The notes under the pieces are model-generated. The model was not told where the DNA came from, searched no databases, and worked only from the letters and a program-made list of their open reading frames with translations. Shown piece by piece: positions 23,255 through 32,194 of a stretch of DNA of 48,513 nucleotides (position 1 is its first letter; each line of letters begins with the position of its first letter). The DNA is taken from positions 1-48,513 of the forward strand of contig NZ_BARF01000032.1 in NCBI RefSeq assembly GCF_000367365.1, read 5' to 3'. Origin of the DNA: Streptomyces prunicolor NBRC 13075 (lineage in GTDB: Bacteria > Actinomycetota > Actinomycetes > Streptomycetales > Streptomycetaceae). The position numbers and the translations under genes are program-made.

Positions 23255-25393
23255 TCACGGCAGTTGATCCGGTCCCGGCTCCCGGGCCCGCAGCAGAAGC
23301 AGCGCCACGTCGTCGATCCGCTCCTGGGCCGCGGCACTGTGCCGCACCAGTTCGTCGGCGATCTCCTCCAGCGGCAAGTCCCCGGCCGCTGCGAGGCGTT
23401 GACCCAGCTCGGCCAGCGCGTCCTCGATGTCGACGCCGGGTGACTCGATGAGCCCGTCGGTGTAGAGGGCGAGGACGGAACCGGGCGCGAGATCGACCTC
23501 GGTCGTCGGATAGACGGCGTCGGCGTCGATGCCCAGCAGCGGGCCGCCCGCCAGGTCCAGCACCCGTACCCGCCCGTCGGGGCGGCGCAGCAACGGCGGC
23601 GGATGACCGGCCCGCGCCATCACGGCCGTACCGCGCGCGGGATCGAGCCGTAGATACAGACAGCTCGCGAAGAGCTCGGACCCGAGGTCGATCAGCAGCC
23701 GGTTGGTGCTGCGCATGACCTCCGCAGGAGCCTGACCGACGGTCGTGTACGCGCGGACGGCGGTCCGGATCTGCCCCATCAGCCCGGCCGCGGTCACGTT
23801 GTGCCCCTGTACGTCACCGATCACCGCCGCGAGTCCCTCGGACGTCACCAGGTCGTAGAAGTCGCCGCCGATCTCCATGCCCTGGGTGGCGGGCAGATAG
23901 CGGGCGGCGGCCTCGATGCCCGGCAGCGGCGGCAGTGAGTGCGGCAGCAGCGCCTCCTGCAAGCCGTGCGCCAGCTGGTTCTTCGCGTCGTAGAGCAGCG
24001 CACGCTCCAGCGCCTGTGCGATCAGCCCGCCCAGACTCGTCAGCACGGCCCGTTCGTCCGCCGGGAAGACATGCGGCTCGCCGTAGGCCAGCACACAGGT
24101 GCCGACCGGGCGTCCGGACGCGATCAGCGGGAGATAGGCCCAGGCCGCGAAGCCGTCGGGCGTCGCGTGCCGGCTCGGATACAGCCGTTCCAGCTCCCGC
24201 CGGGAGTCGAAGAACGCGGGCACCCCGTTGTTCAGGGCGGCCGTCCCCGGCGTCGACCCGTCCAGCGCCATCCCGTCGAAGCGCTCCACGAGCCGCGGGT
24301 CCGGATAGCCGCGATGCCCCAGCACATGCAGCCGCCCGCCCTGCGAACCGAGCACCACCAGCGCCTGACTGCCCACGGCCGGGGCGACCTCGTCCGCGAT
24401 CAGCTGCACCACGTCCTCCACCCCCACCGCCTCGGTGAGCGCCCCGGCCAGGCTCAGCACCTGCGAGATGGTCACCAGGCGCGACGGCCCTTCACCCGGC
24501 TCCGGTGCCGCCCGGCTCAGCTCCGTCACCGCCCGCGCCCGGCTGATCCGTACGCTCAGCCCGGTCGTGTTCGGATACAGCCGGAACGACAGCCACTCGC
24601 CCGGCGGCCGCAGCGCCACGAACGACGTGACCTGCTGACTGAGCAGCGCGGCCCGGTAACGGTCCTCGTACACCGGGTCGTTGAGCCAGGGCACCGCCGC
24701 CCACAACTGGGTGCCCAGCAGACTGCTCACCGACCTGCCGAGCAGCTCCCCGGCCGCCGCGTTCGCGAAGCCGACCCGTCCGTGCAGATCCAGCGAACAC
24801 AGCCCGTACGGCAGCCGGGCCACCATCCGCGCCGCCTCCACCGTGCCCAGCGTCCCGGCCACGCTCGCCGCGGGCCCGGTGGCGAGCAGATCGTGCTCCG
24901 CGCGCAACGGCTGCCGCTCCTCGACGGCCCGCTCCAGCCGCAGGGCGAGCCGGTCGCAGGCGGTGGTCAGCTGCTCGCGGTCCCGGTCGGAGAGGACCGG
25001 CGGATGCGAACCGGGCCAGGTCACGAAGACCGAGCCGTACACCGTGGAAGCCGTGGCCACGGGCACGGCCGCCAGCGCGAAGGGGTACGGCAGCACGACC
25101 GCGATGCGCGGATAGCGGCGGGCCATGTCCTCCTCACCGCCGATCCAGATCAGCCGCCGCTCGCGCACCGCCTCGGCCACCGGGATCGGCGCGCTCAGCC
25201 CGACCCGCTCCCAGGGCGCCGCGAAGGCGCGGGGCAGCCCGGCCATGACCGCCATCTCCAGCACCGGTTCGTCGGGCGTCAGCAGATACACCGCACCCGA
25301 GTGCGCGTGGACGCCGTCCATCATCGCGGCCAGCGCGAGAGAGAGCGTCGGCCGCCCGACCGGTGTCCGCCGGGACGCCTGCGCGTCGGACAC
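23255..25393 (-). CDS. GAF-PAS-GAF-PP2C (SpoIIE/RsbU-type) serine phosphatase
   Basis: Signalling phosphatase of 712 aa, cytosolic. It has a GAF domain (about 25-175), a PAS-like segment with FANAAAGELLGRS (about 205-300), a second GAF (about 330-480) and a PP2C domain. The PP2C shows GGDFYDLV, IGDVQGHNVTAAGLMGQIRTA (core GDVQGHNVTAAGLM), LYTDGLIES and DDVALLLLR, which supply the metal-binding Asp residues. Such proteins dephosphorylate STAS anti-anti-sigma factors and so free a sigma factor. I chose the GTG at 25393 (VSDAQ), with GAGGAGG 8 bases upstream. It is divergent from a second phosphatase at 25576. The STAS protein at 9650-10030 is a possible but distant substrate. Confidence 0.5.
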   Translation of the reverse strand: MSDAQASRRTPVGRPTLSLALAAMMDGVHAHSGAVYLLTPDEPVLEMAVMAGLPRAFAAPWERVGLSAPIPVAEAVRERRLIWIGGEEDMARRYPRIAVVLPYPFALAAVPVATASTVYGSVFVTWPGSHPPVLSDRDREQLTTACDRLALRLERAVEERQPLRAEHDLLATGPAASVAGTLGTVEAARMVARLPYGLCSLDLHGRVGFANAAAGELLGRSVSSLLGTQLWAAVPWLNDPVYEDRYRAALLSQQVTSFVALRPPGEWLSFRLYPNTTGLSVRISRARAVTELSRAAPEPGEGPSRLVTISQVLSLAGALTEAVGVEDVVQLIADEVAPAVGSQALVVLGSQGGRLHVLGHRGYPDPRLVERFDGMALDGSTPGTAALNNGVPAFFDSRRELERLYPSRHATPDGFAAWAYLPLIASGRPVGTCVLAYGEPHVFPADERAVLTSLGGLIAQALERALLYDAKNQLAHGLQEALLPHSLPPLPGIEAAARYLPATQGMEIGGDFYDLVTSEGLAAVIGDVQGHNVTAAGLMGQIRTAVRAYTTVGQAPAEVMRSTNRLLIDLGSELFASCLYLRLDPARGTAVMARAGHPPPLLRRPDGRVRVLDLAGGPLLGIDADAVYPTTEVDLAPGSVLALYTDGLIESPGVDIEDALAELGQRLAAAGDLPLEEIADELVRHSAAAQERIDDVALLLLRAREPGPDQLP

Positions 25394-25575
25394 GCCGACC
25401 ACCTCCTCGCCCGGCCGTACGGTCCTGGTCCTGGTCCTGGTGATCAGGCTCCACCCTGGGAGCCCGACGCGCACGGCGAGCGACGGCCCCGGCGGAGGGG
25501 ACCATCCGGACCCTCATCTCCACGGAACGGTCACAGGGGCTGCGCAGTCGGCGCATAAGCGCTGTAATTGCGGAC

Positions 25576-28020
25576 GTGGTCAGTGAGGGCACTGAGGGAC
25601 GCGGAGCGCGAACGCTGCGTGCCGAACTTGCCCTCAAGACGCTCACGATCGATCTCGGCTCCCGCGAACGGCTGCGCCGCGTCCTCGAACAGTCCCTCGT
25701 CTTCGCCGACGCGAGCTTCGCCGGGGTGTACACACCCGGCGACGACGCCGACCTCCTGTGCCTGGTCGAGTCGGTCGGGGTGCCGCGCACGTTGTACGGG
25801 CTGCGGGACGGCTATCCGGCGTCCGGGGGATCACCGGTCGCCGAGGTGCGCAGGACCGGGGACGCGGTGTGGTTCGGCCCCGCGGAACTGGCTGCGGGCT
25901 GCGACGCGCGTCGGCTGCCGTCGGGGGAGTTCCATCTGGCGGCGCTGCCCGTGCGCGGTGACCGGGGCGGCGGCTGTCTGCTCGCGGTGAGCGAACGCCC
26001 GGACGGCTTCGACGCCGAGGACCGCGCGTGCCTCGCGCTGATCGCCGAGGCGGTCGCGATCCCGGTACCGGCCGAGGCCCTGGTCGGCGAGGACCTGGCC
26101 GCGGGCGCCTTCGACCTGGCCATGGACACCGGGCGGGTCGAGGTCGGCGGCGACGTCCTGGACCTGTTCGGGCTCGGCCCCGGCGACTTCGACGGCAAGG
26201 TCGAGACCCTGCTCGGGCTGACCGTGCCGGAGGACCTGCCCTCACTCATGTCCGTCGTCGAGGCCGACCACATGGCCATCGGCGACCGGGAGTTGGAGTT
26301 CCGGGTGCTCCAGCCCTCGGGGACACCGAAGTGGCTGCGGCTGCGCGGTCGGCTCCTGCCCGGCGGCGACGGCCGCCCCGCCCGCCTCGTCGGCACCGTC
26401 GGTGCCGCCTCCCAACTGCGCTCCGGCGTCAACGACGTGGCCCGCGTCCAGCGCCTCGCCGCCGCGCTCGCCATGGCCGGCACGGTCCGTGACGTCAGCC
26501 AGGCCGTGGTCGCCGCCCTGCGCAAACCGCTGCGCGCCGACCGGATCGCGCTCGCTGAACTGGAGGGCGACCGGCTCGTCGTCACCGTCCTCGACCCGCC
26601 CGAACCGGAGGCCTGGCCCGAGCTGTGGCGCCTGGAGTGGCGCAGCGAATGGCCCGACGCACCCGTCCGCACGATGCCCACCCTCGCCGCCGCCCTGCGC
26701 GAGGGCCGCGCCGCGATCTGGCCCGCGGGCACCGACCTGGAACCCGCCCTCGCCGAGGTCGGACCCGGCGGCCTCGCCGTCCTGCCGCTCTCCGCCGGTG
26801 GCCGGGTGTCCGGTGCCTGCCTCATCGGCTGGGACGACCCGCACGTCTTCGGCCCCGACGAACGCGCCCTGCTCACCGCCTCCGCCGGCCTCGCGGGCCA
26901 GGCCCTGATGCGCGCCCACGCCTTCGACGCCGAGCACGAACTCGTCGGCATGCTCCAGCGCCAACTGCTGCCGCGCCGACTGCCGAACCTGCCCGGCGCG
27001 ATCGCCGTCGCCCGCTATCTGCCGACCACGGCCGGGCTCGAGGTCGGCGGCGACTGGTACGACGTGATCCCGCTGCCCGACAACCATGTCGCCCTCGTCA
27101 TCGGCGACGTCCAGGGCCACAACGCGGGCGCCGCCACCCTCATGGGCCAGATGCGCACCGCACTGCGCGCCTACGCCGTCGAGGGACACCCGCCCGACGT
27201 GGTCGTCTCGCACGCCAACCGCCTCCTCATCGACCTGGAGACCGACCTCTTCGCCACCTGCTGCTACGTCGACGTCGACCTGGAGGAGGGCTTCGCCTGG
27301 TACGTCCGTGCCGGTCACCTCCCGCCCGTCCTGCGGCACCCGGACGGCAGCACCGACATCCCCTACGCGGACGGCGGACCACCGCTCGGCGTGGTGACCC
27401 AGGCCGACTTCCCCATGAGCCCGCTGCGGCTCCAGCCCGGCACGGTCATCGCCCTCACCACCGACGGCCTCGTGGAGTCCAAGGAGGCCGACATCGACGA
27501 GGGCCTCGACCGGCTCGCGCTCGGCCTCGCCGTGTCCGACCCCGCCCACCTCGGCCTCGTCGCCGACGCCCTGCTGGGCAACGCCCGCCGCGAGGACGAC
27601 GTAGCCCTCCTCCTCATGCGCTACGACGGCCTGGCGACCCGCCCCCTTCGGGAGAACTGGACGGTGTGGCGCGTCCCCGAGGCGGCCCGGCACGCCCGCC
27701 GCTTCACCAAGCGCACCCTGCGCACCTGGGGCGTCACCGAGGAGACCGACACCATCCTGCTCGTCGTCTCCGAACTGGTCACCAACGCCCTGGTGCACAC
27801 CGACGGCCCGGTCCGTCTCGACCTCACCCTCGTCAACCACCGGTTCCGCGTCGCCGTCGCTGACTCCTCACCGCGTACCCCGGTCAAACCGACCAGCATC
27901 GGCTGGGAGGCCACCGGCGGGCGCGGCATCCTCCTCGTCGAGGCCATGTCGTCGGGCTGGGGAACGGTGCCGGTGAGCGGCGGCAAACAGGTGTGGGCCG
28001 AGATCGCCCTCGACAGGTAG
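25576..28020 (+). CDS. GAF-PAS-GAF-PP2C phosphatase fused to HATPase anti-sigma kinase-like domain
   Basis: Protein of 814 aa with, in order: a GAF-like region (25-160), a PAS-like region (165-285), a GAF (290-455) and a PP2C phosphatase. The PP2C has GGDWYDVIPL, VIGDVQGHNAGAATLMGQM, TTDGLVES and REDDVALLLM. A C-terminal RsbW/SpoIIAB-like ATPase follows (about 690-812), with N-box ELVTNALVH, Asp in VAVADSS and the G-box TGGRGILLV. Phosphatase and kinase-like activities in one chain are common in Streptomyces sensors and suggest it both sets and reads the phosphorylation of a STAS partner (inference). The start is the GTG at 25576; no strong ribosome site is seen. It is divergent from the related phosphatase, 182 bases away. 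Confidence 0.5.
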   Translation: MVSEGTEGRGARTLRAELALKTLTIDLGSRERLRRVLEQSLVFADASFAGVYTPGDDADLLCLVESVGVPRTLYGLRDGYPASGGSPVAEVRRTGDAVWFGPAELAAGCDARRLPSGEFHLAALPVRGDRGGGCLLAVSERPDGFDAEDRACLALIAEAVAIPVPAEALVGEDLAAGAFDLAMDTGRVEVGGDVLDLFGLGPGDFDGKVETLLGLTVPEDLPSLMSVVEADHMAIGDRELEFRVLQPSGTPKWLRLRGRLLPGGDGRPARLVGTVGAASQLRSGVNDVARVQRLAAALAMAGTVRDVSQAVVAALRKPLRADRIALAELEGDRLVVTVLDPPEPEAWPELWRLEWRSEWPDAPVRTMPTLAAALREGRAAIWPAGTDLEPALAEVGPGGLAVLPLSAGGRVSGACLIGWDDPHVFGPDERALLTASAGLAGQALMRAHAFDAEHELVGMLQRQLLPRRLPNLPGAIAVARYLPTTAGLEVGGDWYDVIPLPDNHVALVIGDVQGHNAGAATLMGQMRTALRAYAVEGHPPDVVVSHANRLLIDLETDLFATCCYVDVDLEEGFAWYVRAGHLPPVLRHPDGSTDIPYADGGPPLGVVTQADFPMSPLRLQPGTVIALTTDGLVESKEADIDEGLDRLALGLAVSDPAHLGLVADALLGNARREDDVALLLMRYDGLATRPLRENWTVWRVPEAARHARRFTKRTLRTWGVTEETDTILLVVSELVTNALVHTDGPVRLDLTLVNHRFRVAVADSSPRTPVKPTSIGWEATGGRGILLVEAMSSGWGTVPVSGGKQVWAEIALDR

Positions 28021-28101
28021 ACCGCCGCACGGGTGCCTGTGCGGACGTATGGCGGCAGGTCGGGACGGTCGGGCCCCCGTGGCGTGATGGGGTGCGTGCT
28101 T

Positions 28102-28386
28102 GTGGCACACACCTTCGAAGAACTGGTCGAGAAGCACCGCGCGGCCCAAGCGGCACGCGCCCGGGTGCAGGAGATGCGGGACTCCCTGGGAGCCCCCGCC
28201 CACGAACCCTGGACCGAGGCCCAGACCGTCACCTACGAGACCGCCTGGCGGGCCTGGCGCGACCTCGCCCGTGACACGCAGGCCGCCGCCGACGAGTACG
28301 CGCGGGACGAGGGCCTCGACCGGGCCGAGGTGGAGGCGGACGTGGCACGGGCCGCGGATGATTTGTCCGGTCCGTCGGACGGCTAG
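28102..28386 (+). CDS. Small conserved hypothetical protein
   Basis: Soluble protein of about 94 aa, strongly charged and predicted mostly helical. The start HTFEELVEKHRAAQAARARV and the acidic C-terminus make a coiled-coil-like helix pair likely. I recall similar short proteins in other Streptomyces but no known role. The start is uncertain: GTG at 28102 gives VAHTFEEL, which fits the family pattern, while an ATG at 28087 is also in frame. Neither has a good ribosome site. It lies 81 bases after the phosphatase on the same strand. Confidence 0.5.
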   Translation: MAHTFEELVEKHRAAQAARARVQEMRDSLGAPAHEPWTEAQTVTYETAWRAWRDLARDTQAAADEYARDEGLDRAEVEADVARAADDLSGPSDG

Positions 28387-28444
28387 ACACCTCATAGCCT
28401 CCTCATTGTTGGCCGGTCGTAATAAACGAACATAGGGAGGAACG

Positions 28445-28462
28445 ATGCACGTCCGAAGATGA
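28445..28462 (+). CDS. Possible five-codon leader peptide (MHVRR)
   Basis: GGGAGG (28435-28440) is followed four bases later by ATG CAC GTC CGA AGA TGA, a complete mini-ORF. It ends 15 bases before the rmlA start, which has its own site (AAGGTGAAG). It could be a leader peptide whose translation tunes the rml operon. A chance match is quite possible at this length. Confidence 0.5.
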   Translation: MHVRR

Positions 28463-28477
28463 CGCTAAGGTGAAGCG

Positions 28478-29545
28478 ATGAAGGCTCTCGTTCTCTCCGG
28501 CGGCACTGGATCCCGCCTGAGGCCGATCACACACACATCGGCAAAACAGCTCGTCCCGGTGGCCAACAAGGCCGTCCTTTTCTACGGGATCGAATCACTC
28601 GCCGACGCGGGCATCACCGAGGTCGGCATCATCGTCGGTGACACCGCGGCGGAGATCGAGGAGGCGGTGGGTGACGGGTCGAAGTTCGGCCTGAAGATCA
28701 CCTACATCCCGCAGGACCGTCCCCTCGGACTGGCCCACGCCGTACTGATCGCGCGCGAGTACCTCGGCGACGACGACTTCGTGATGTACCTCGGTGACAA
28801 CTTCATCGTCGGCGGCATCACCGGTCTCGTCGAGGGCTTCCAGGCCAACAAGCCCGACGCGCAGATCCTCCTCACCCACGTGCCCGACCCGCGCTCCTTC
28901 GGCGTCGCCGAACTCAGCGAATCCGGCCAGGTCATCGGCCTGGAGGAGAAGCCGGAGCACCCCAAGAGCGACCTCGCTCTGGTCGGTGTCTACCTCTTCA
29001 CGCCCGCCATCCACGACGCCGTACGCGCCATCAAGCCGTCCTGGCGCGGCGAGTTGGAGATCACCCACGCCATCCAGCAGCTGATCGACGACGGCGCCGA
29101 CGTGCGCTCCTCGGTCATCCACGGCTACTGGAAGGACACGGGCAACGTCGTCGACATGCTCGAGGTCAACCGGACCGTCCTGGAGAGCATGGACCGCCGC
29201 ATCGACGGCGAGGTGGACGACGTGTCCGAGACCATCGGCCGCGTGGTGATCGAAGAGGGCGCGCGCATCGAGCGCTCGCGCATCGTCGGACCCGTCATCA
29301 TCGGGGCCGGAACCGTGGTGAGCGACTCCTACGTCGGCCCCTTCACCTCGGTCGCGGAGAACTGCCGGATCACTGACAGTGAGCTGGAGTTCTCCATAGT
29401 GCTGCAGGACTCGTCCATCGCCGGGGTGGGCCGGATCGAGTCCTCGCTCATCGGCAAGCACGTCGAAGTGACCCCCGCTCCGGGGGTACCCAGCGCCCAC
29501 CGCCTCGTTCTCGGAGACCACAGCAAGGTGCAGATCCGTTCATGA
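28478..29545 (+). CDS. rmlA: Glucose-1-phosphate thymidylyltransferase (long form)
   Basis: First enzyme of dTDP-L-rhamnose synthesis: dTTP plus glucose-1-phosphate gives dTDP-glucose. It has 355 aa, the long form with a left-handed beta-helix C-terminus, as in the StrD-type enzymes of actinobacterial sugar pathways. The signature LSGGTGSRLRPITHTSAKQL is at residues 6-25, and the catalytic-site segment EKPEHPKSDLALVGVY and YWKDTG are present. The ribosome site is AAGGTGAAG. Its stop overlaps the rmlB start by four bases (ATGA). The first gene of rmlA-rmlB-rmlD-methyltransferase. The call is very secure. Confidence 0.5.
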   Translation: MKALVLSGGTGSRLRPITHTSAKQLVPVANKAVLFYGIESLADAGITEVGIIVGDTAAEIEEAVGDGSKFGLKITYIPQDRPLGLAHAVLIAREYLGDDDFVMYLGDNFIVGGITGLVEGFQANKPDAQILLTHVPDPRSFGVAELSESGQVIGLEEKPEHPKSDLALVGVYLFTPAIHDAVRAIKPSWRGELEITHAIQQLIDDGADVRSSVIHGYWKDTGNVVDMLEVNRTVLESMDRRIDGEVDDVSETIGRVVIEEGARIERSRIVGPVIIGAGTVVSDSYVGPFTSVAENCRITDSELEFSIVLQDSSIAGVGRIESSLIGKHVEVTPAPGVPSAHRLVLGDHSKVQIRS

Positions 29546-30513
29546 ATCTCCTCGTCACCGGCGCCGCCGGCTTCATCGGTTCCACGTACGTCCGCACGCT
29601 CCTCGCCTCGGACGCGGCCGACGCGCCCCGCATCACGGTGCTGGACAAGCTCACGTACGCGGGCACCCTCGACAACCTCGAAATAGGCCACCCGCGCCTC
29701 GAGTTCGTCCAGGGCGACATCTGCGACGCCGAACTGGTCGACAAGCTGATGGCCGAGGCGGACCAGGTCGTCCACTTCGCGGCCGAGTCCCACGTGGACC
29801 GCTCGATCAACGGCGCCGCCGACTTCGTCCGCACCAACGTGGTGGGCACCCAGGTCCTGCTGGACGCGGCCCTGCGCTACCGCACCCCGTTCGTGCACAT
29901 CTCCACCGACGAGGTCTACGGCTCCATCGAGACCGGCTCCTGGCCCGAGACCCACCCGCTGGCACCGAACTCGCCGTACTCCGCGTCGAAGGCGTCCTCG
30001 GATCTGCTCGCCCTGGCCTACCACCGCACCCACGGCCTGGACGTGCGCGTCACCCGCTGCTCGAACAACTACGGGCCGCACCAGTTCCCCGAGAAGGTCA
30101 TCCCGCTGTTCGTCAGCAACCTCCTCGACGGCAAGAAGGTCCCGCTCTACGGCGAGGGCCTCAACGTCCGCGACTGGCTGCACGTCGAGGACCACTGCCA
30201 GGGCATCGAGCTGGTGCGCACCAAGGGTCGGGCCGGCGAGGTCTACAACATCGGCGGCGGCACCGAGCTCAGCAACAAGGAGCTCACCGGCCTGCTGCTC
30301 GAAGCCTGTGGCGCCGACTGGGACCGGGTCGAGCGCGTCGAGGACCGCAAGGGTCACGACCTGCGCTACTCCGTCGACTGGTCCAAGATCCACGACGAGC
30401 TGGGCTACCAGCCGCAGCACGACTTCGCGAGCGGCCTGGCCGACACCGTCGCCTGGTACCGCGACAACCGCGCTTGGTGGGAGCCCCTCAAGGCACGGGT
30501 GGAGCGCGGCTGA
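29542..30513 (+). CDS. rmlB: dTDP-glucose 4,6-dehydratase
   Basis: Second step of dTDP-rhamnose synthesis, converting dTDP-glucose to dTDP-4-keto-6-deoxyglucose with bound NAD+. It has 323 aa, an extended short-chain dehydrogenase. GAAGFIGS (residues 7-14) binds NAD, HISTDEVYGS holds the catalytic Thr-Asp-Glu, and YSASKASSD holds the Tyr and Lys. RCSNNYGPHQFPEK is the sugar-binding signature. It overlaps rmlA by 4 bases and rmlD by 1, so translation is coupled along the operon. The call is very secure. Confidence 0.5.
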   Translation: MNLLVTGAAGFIGSTYVRTLLASDAADAPRITVLDKLTYAGTLDNLEIGHPRLEFVQGDICDAELVDKLMAEADQVVHFAAESHVDRSINGAADFVRTNVVGTQVLLDAALRYRTPFVHISTDEVYGSIETGSWPETHPLAPNSPYSASKASSDLLALAYHRTHGLDVRVTRCSNNYGPHQFPEKVIPLFVSNLLDGKKVPLYGEGLNVRDWLHVEDHCQGIELVRTKGRAGEVYNIGGGTELSNKELTGLLLEACGADWDRVERVEDRKGHDLRYSVDWSKIHDELGYQPQHDFASGLADTVAWYRDNRAWWEPLKARVERG

Positions 30514-31394
30514 TGAAGTGGCTGGTCACCGGTGCCGGCGGGATGCTCGGCCACGATGTGCTGGAGGAACTCGCCCGCCGCGGTGAGCAGTTCGTCGGTC
30601 TCGACCGCGCCGCCCTGGACATCACCGACCCCGCGTCGGTGGACCGGGCGTTCGCGGAACACCACCCCGACGTGGTGGTGAACTGCGCGGCGTACACCGC
30701 CGTCGACGACGCCGAGACCGACGAGGAGCGGGCCCTTCGCATCAACGGCGAGGGGCCCCGGCTCCTCGCCCGCGCCTGCGCCGCCTCGGGCGCGCGCCTG
30801 GTGCACGTCTCCACCGACTACGTCTTCGACGGCGAGGCCCGCAGCACGCCGTACCCGGAGAATCACTCCACCGCCCCGCGCACCGCGTACGGCCGGACCA
30901 AACTCGCGGGGGAGCAGGCCGTGTTGGCCGAACTGCCCGGTGCGAGCGCGGTCGTGCGCACGGCTTGGCTGTACGGAGCCTGTGGGGGTAACTTCGTCCG
31001 CACAATGATCGAGCTGGAGGCACGGCGCGACACTCTCGACGTCGTCGACGACCAGCACGGTCAACCGACCTGGACCGCCGACGTCGCCGTGCGGATCGCC
31101 GATCTCGGCGAGCGCATCGGCCAAGTCGAAGGCGCGCACGGGGTGTTCCACGCGACCAGCTCCGGTGAGACCAGCTGGCACGGTCTCGCACAGGAGGTGT
31201 TCCGGCTCATCGACGCAGACCCGGAGCGTGTCCGCCCCACCACGAGCGCGGCCTTCGTCCGTCCCGCGCCCCGCCCCGCCTACAGCGCCCTCGGGCACGA
31301 GCGGTGGCGGGAGGTCGGTCTGGAACCGCCGAGGGACTGGCGGTCCGCCCTGCACGAAGCACTTCCTCACATCCGCAAGGAGATTTCTTCGTGA
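30513..31394 (+). CDS. rmlD: dTDP-4-dehydrorhamnose reductase
   Basis: Final step of dTDP-L-rhamnose synthesis, reducing dTDP-4-keto-rhamnose with NADPH. It has 293 aa. GAGGMLGHDV (residues 7-16) binds the cofactor, VHVSTDYVFDG and YGRTKLAGE carry the catalytic Ser/Thr, Tyr and Lys. I chose the ATG at 30513, which shares its A with the rmlB stop (TGATG). Its own stop overlaps the methyltransferase GTG by four bases. The pathway is completed by rmlC on the opposite strand at 32184-32792. Confidence 0.5.
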   Translation: MKWLVTGAGGMLGHDVLEELARRGEQFVGLDRAALDITDPASVDRAFAEHHPDVVVNCAAYTAVDDAETDEERALRINGEGPRLLARACAASGARLVHVSTDYVFDGEARSTPYPENHSTAPRTAYGRTKLAGEQAVLAELPGASAVVRTAWLYGACGGNFVRTMIELEARRDTLDVVDDQHGQPTWTADVAVRIADLGERIGQVEGAHGVFHATSSGETSWHGLAQEVFRLIDADPERVRPTTSAAFVRPAPRPAYSALGHERWREVGLEPPRDWRSALHEALPHIRKEISS

Positions 31395-32194
31395 AACGTC
31401 ATGAGTTCCTGCGGGGGCTCCACAAGTCAACCGCGAACCGCAACTACCTGGAGATCGGCGTCAACGACGGCCGCAGCCTGACGCTCTCCCGGGTGCCCAG
31501 TGTTGCGATCGATCCCGCGTTCAAGGTGGTCACGGAGATCCGCTGTGACGTCCACCTGGCCAAGGCGACCAGTGACGACTTCTTCGCCCGGGACAACCCG
31601 CTGGTGCACCTGCGCGGCGGTCGTCACCCGCTGCGTCAACTGGCCCGCAACCGGAGCCCGTTGGGCTGGTGGAAGACCACCACGCTGGACCTGTCGTTCA
31701 TCGACGGCATGCACCTGTTCGAGTACGCGCTGCGCGACTTCATCAACGTGGAGAAGCACTCGGACTGGGCCAGCGTCATCGTCTTCGACGACATGCTGCC
31801 CCGCAGCATCGACGAGGCGGCGCGGGACCGGCACACCGACGCCTGGACCGGTGACGTCTACAAGCTCGTCGAGATCCTCAACCGCTACCGTCCCGACCTG
31901 GTGACGGTCCTGGTCGACACCCAGCCCACGGGCCAGCTCGTGGTCTTCGGCGCCGACCCCAGCAGCACGGTCCTCAAGGACAAGTACGACGAGATCGTCG
32001 CCGAGTTCGAGGTCCCGGACCCGCAGAAGGTGCCCGAGGCGATCCTGGAGCGCACCACCGCGGTGAAGCCCGAGGCGCTGCTCGGCGCCGGTTTCTGGGG
32101 CCCCCTCGCCAAAGCGCGGGACCGCGGGACCAAGCGGTCCCGCGGCTGGGAGCCCCTGCGCCGCTCGGTGGAGCAGCTCAGCGTCAGTCGCTGA
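31391..32194 (+). CDS. Class I SAM-dependent methyltransferase-like protein (Methyltransf_24 type)
   Basis: Protein of 267 aa, with the SAM-binding glycine motif YLEIGVNDGRS (about 18-28) and the LDLSFIDGMHLFEYALRDF and VIVFDDMLPRS blocks typical of this methyltransferase family. The GTG at 31391 follows AAGGAGA and overlaps the rmlD stop (GTGA). Its place as the fourth gene in the rhamnose operon suggests it methylates a rhamnose-containing glycan or a sugar intermediate (inference). The last 11 bases overlap the convergent rmlC gene. The C-terminal 30 residues are basic. The fold is clear; the acceptor is unknown. Confidence 0.5.
   Translation: MKRHEFLRGLHKSTANRNYLEIGVNDGRSLTLSRVPSVAIDPAFKVVTEIRCDVHLAKATSDDFFARDNPLVHLRGGRHPLRQLARNRSPLGWWKTTTLDLSFIDGMHLFEYALRDFINVEKHSDWASVIVFDDMLPRSIDEAARDRHTDAWTGDVYKLVEILNRYRPDLVTVLVDTQPTGQLVVFGADPSSTVLKDKYDEIVAEFEVPDPQKVPEAILERTTAVKPEALLGAGFWGPLAKARDRGTKRSRGWEPLRRSVEQLSVSR

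Noticed and set aside
25421..25441. (GGTCCT)3 microsatellite upstream of the minus-strand phosphatase
   Set aside because: Short, outside the chosen coding region and explained by chance in GC-rich DNA.
29471..29500. Palindromic GGGGGTACCC-type unit near the end of rmlA, resembling intergenic repeats
   Set aside because: It is in frame within a normally conserved C-terminal segment (VTPAPGVPSAHRLVLGDHS), so no insertion is needed to explain it.
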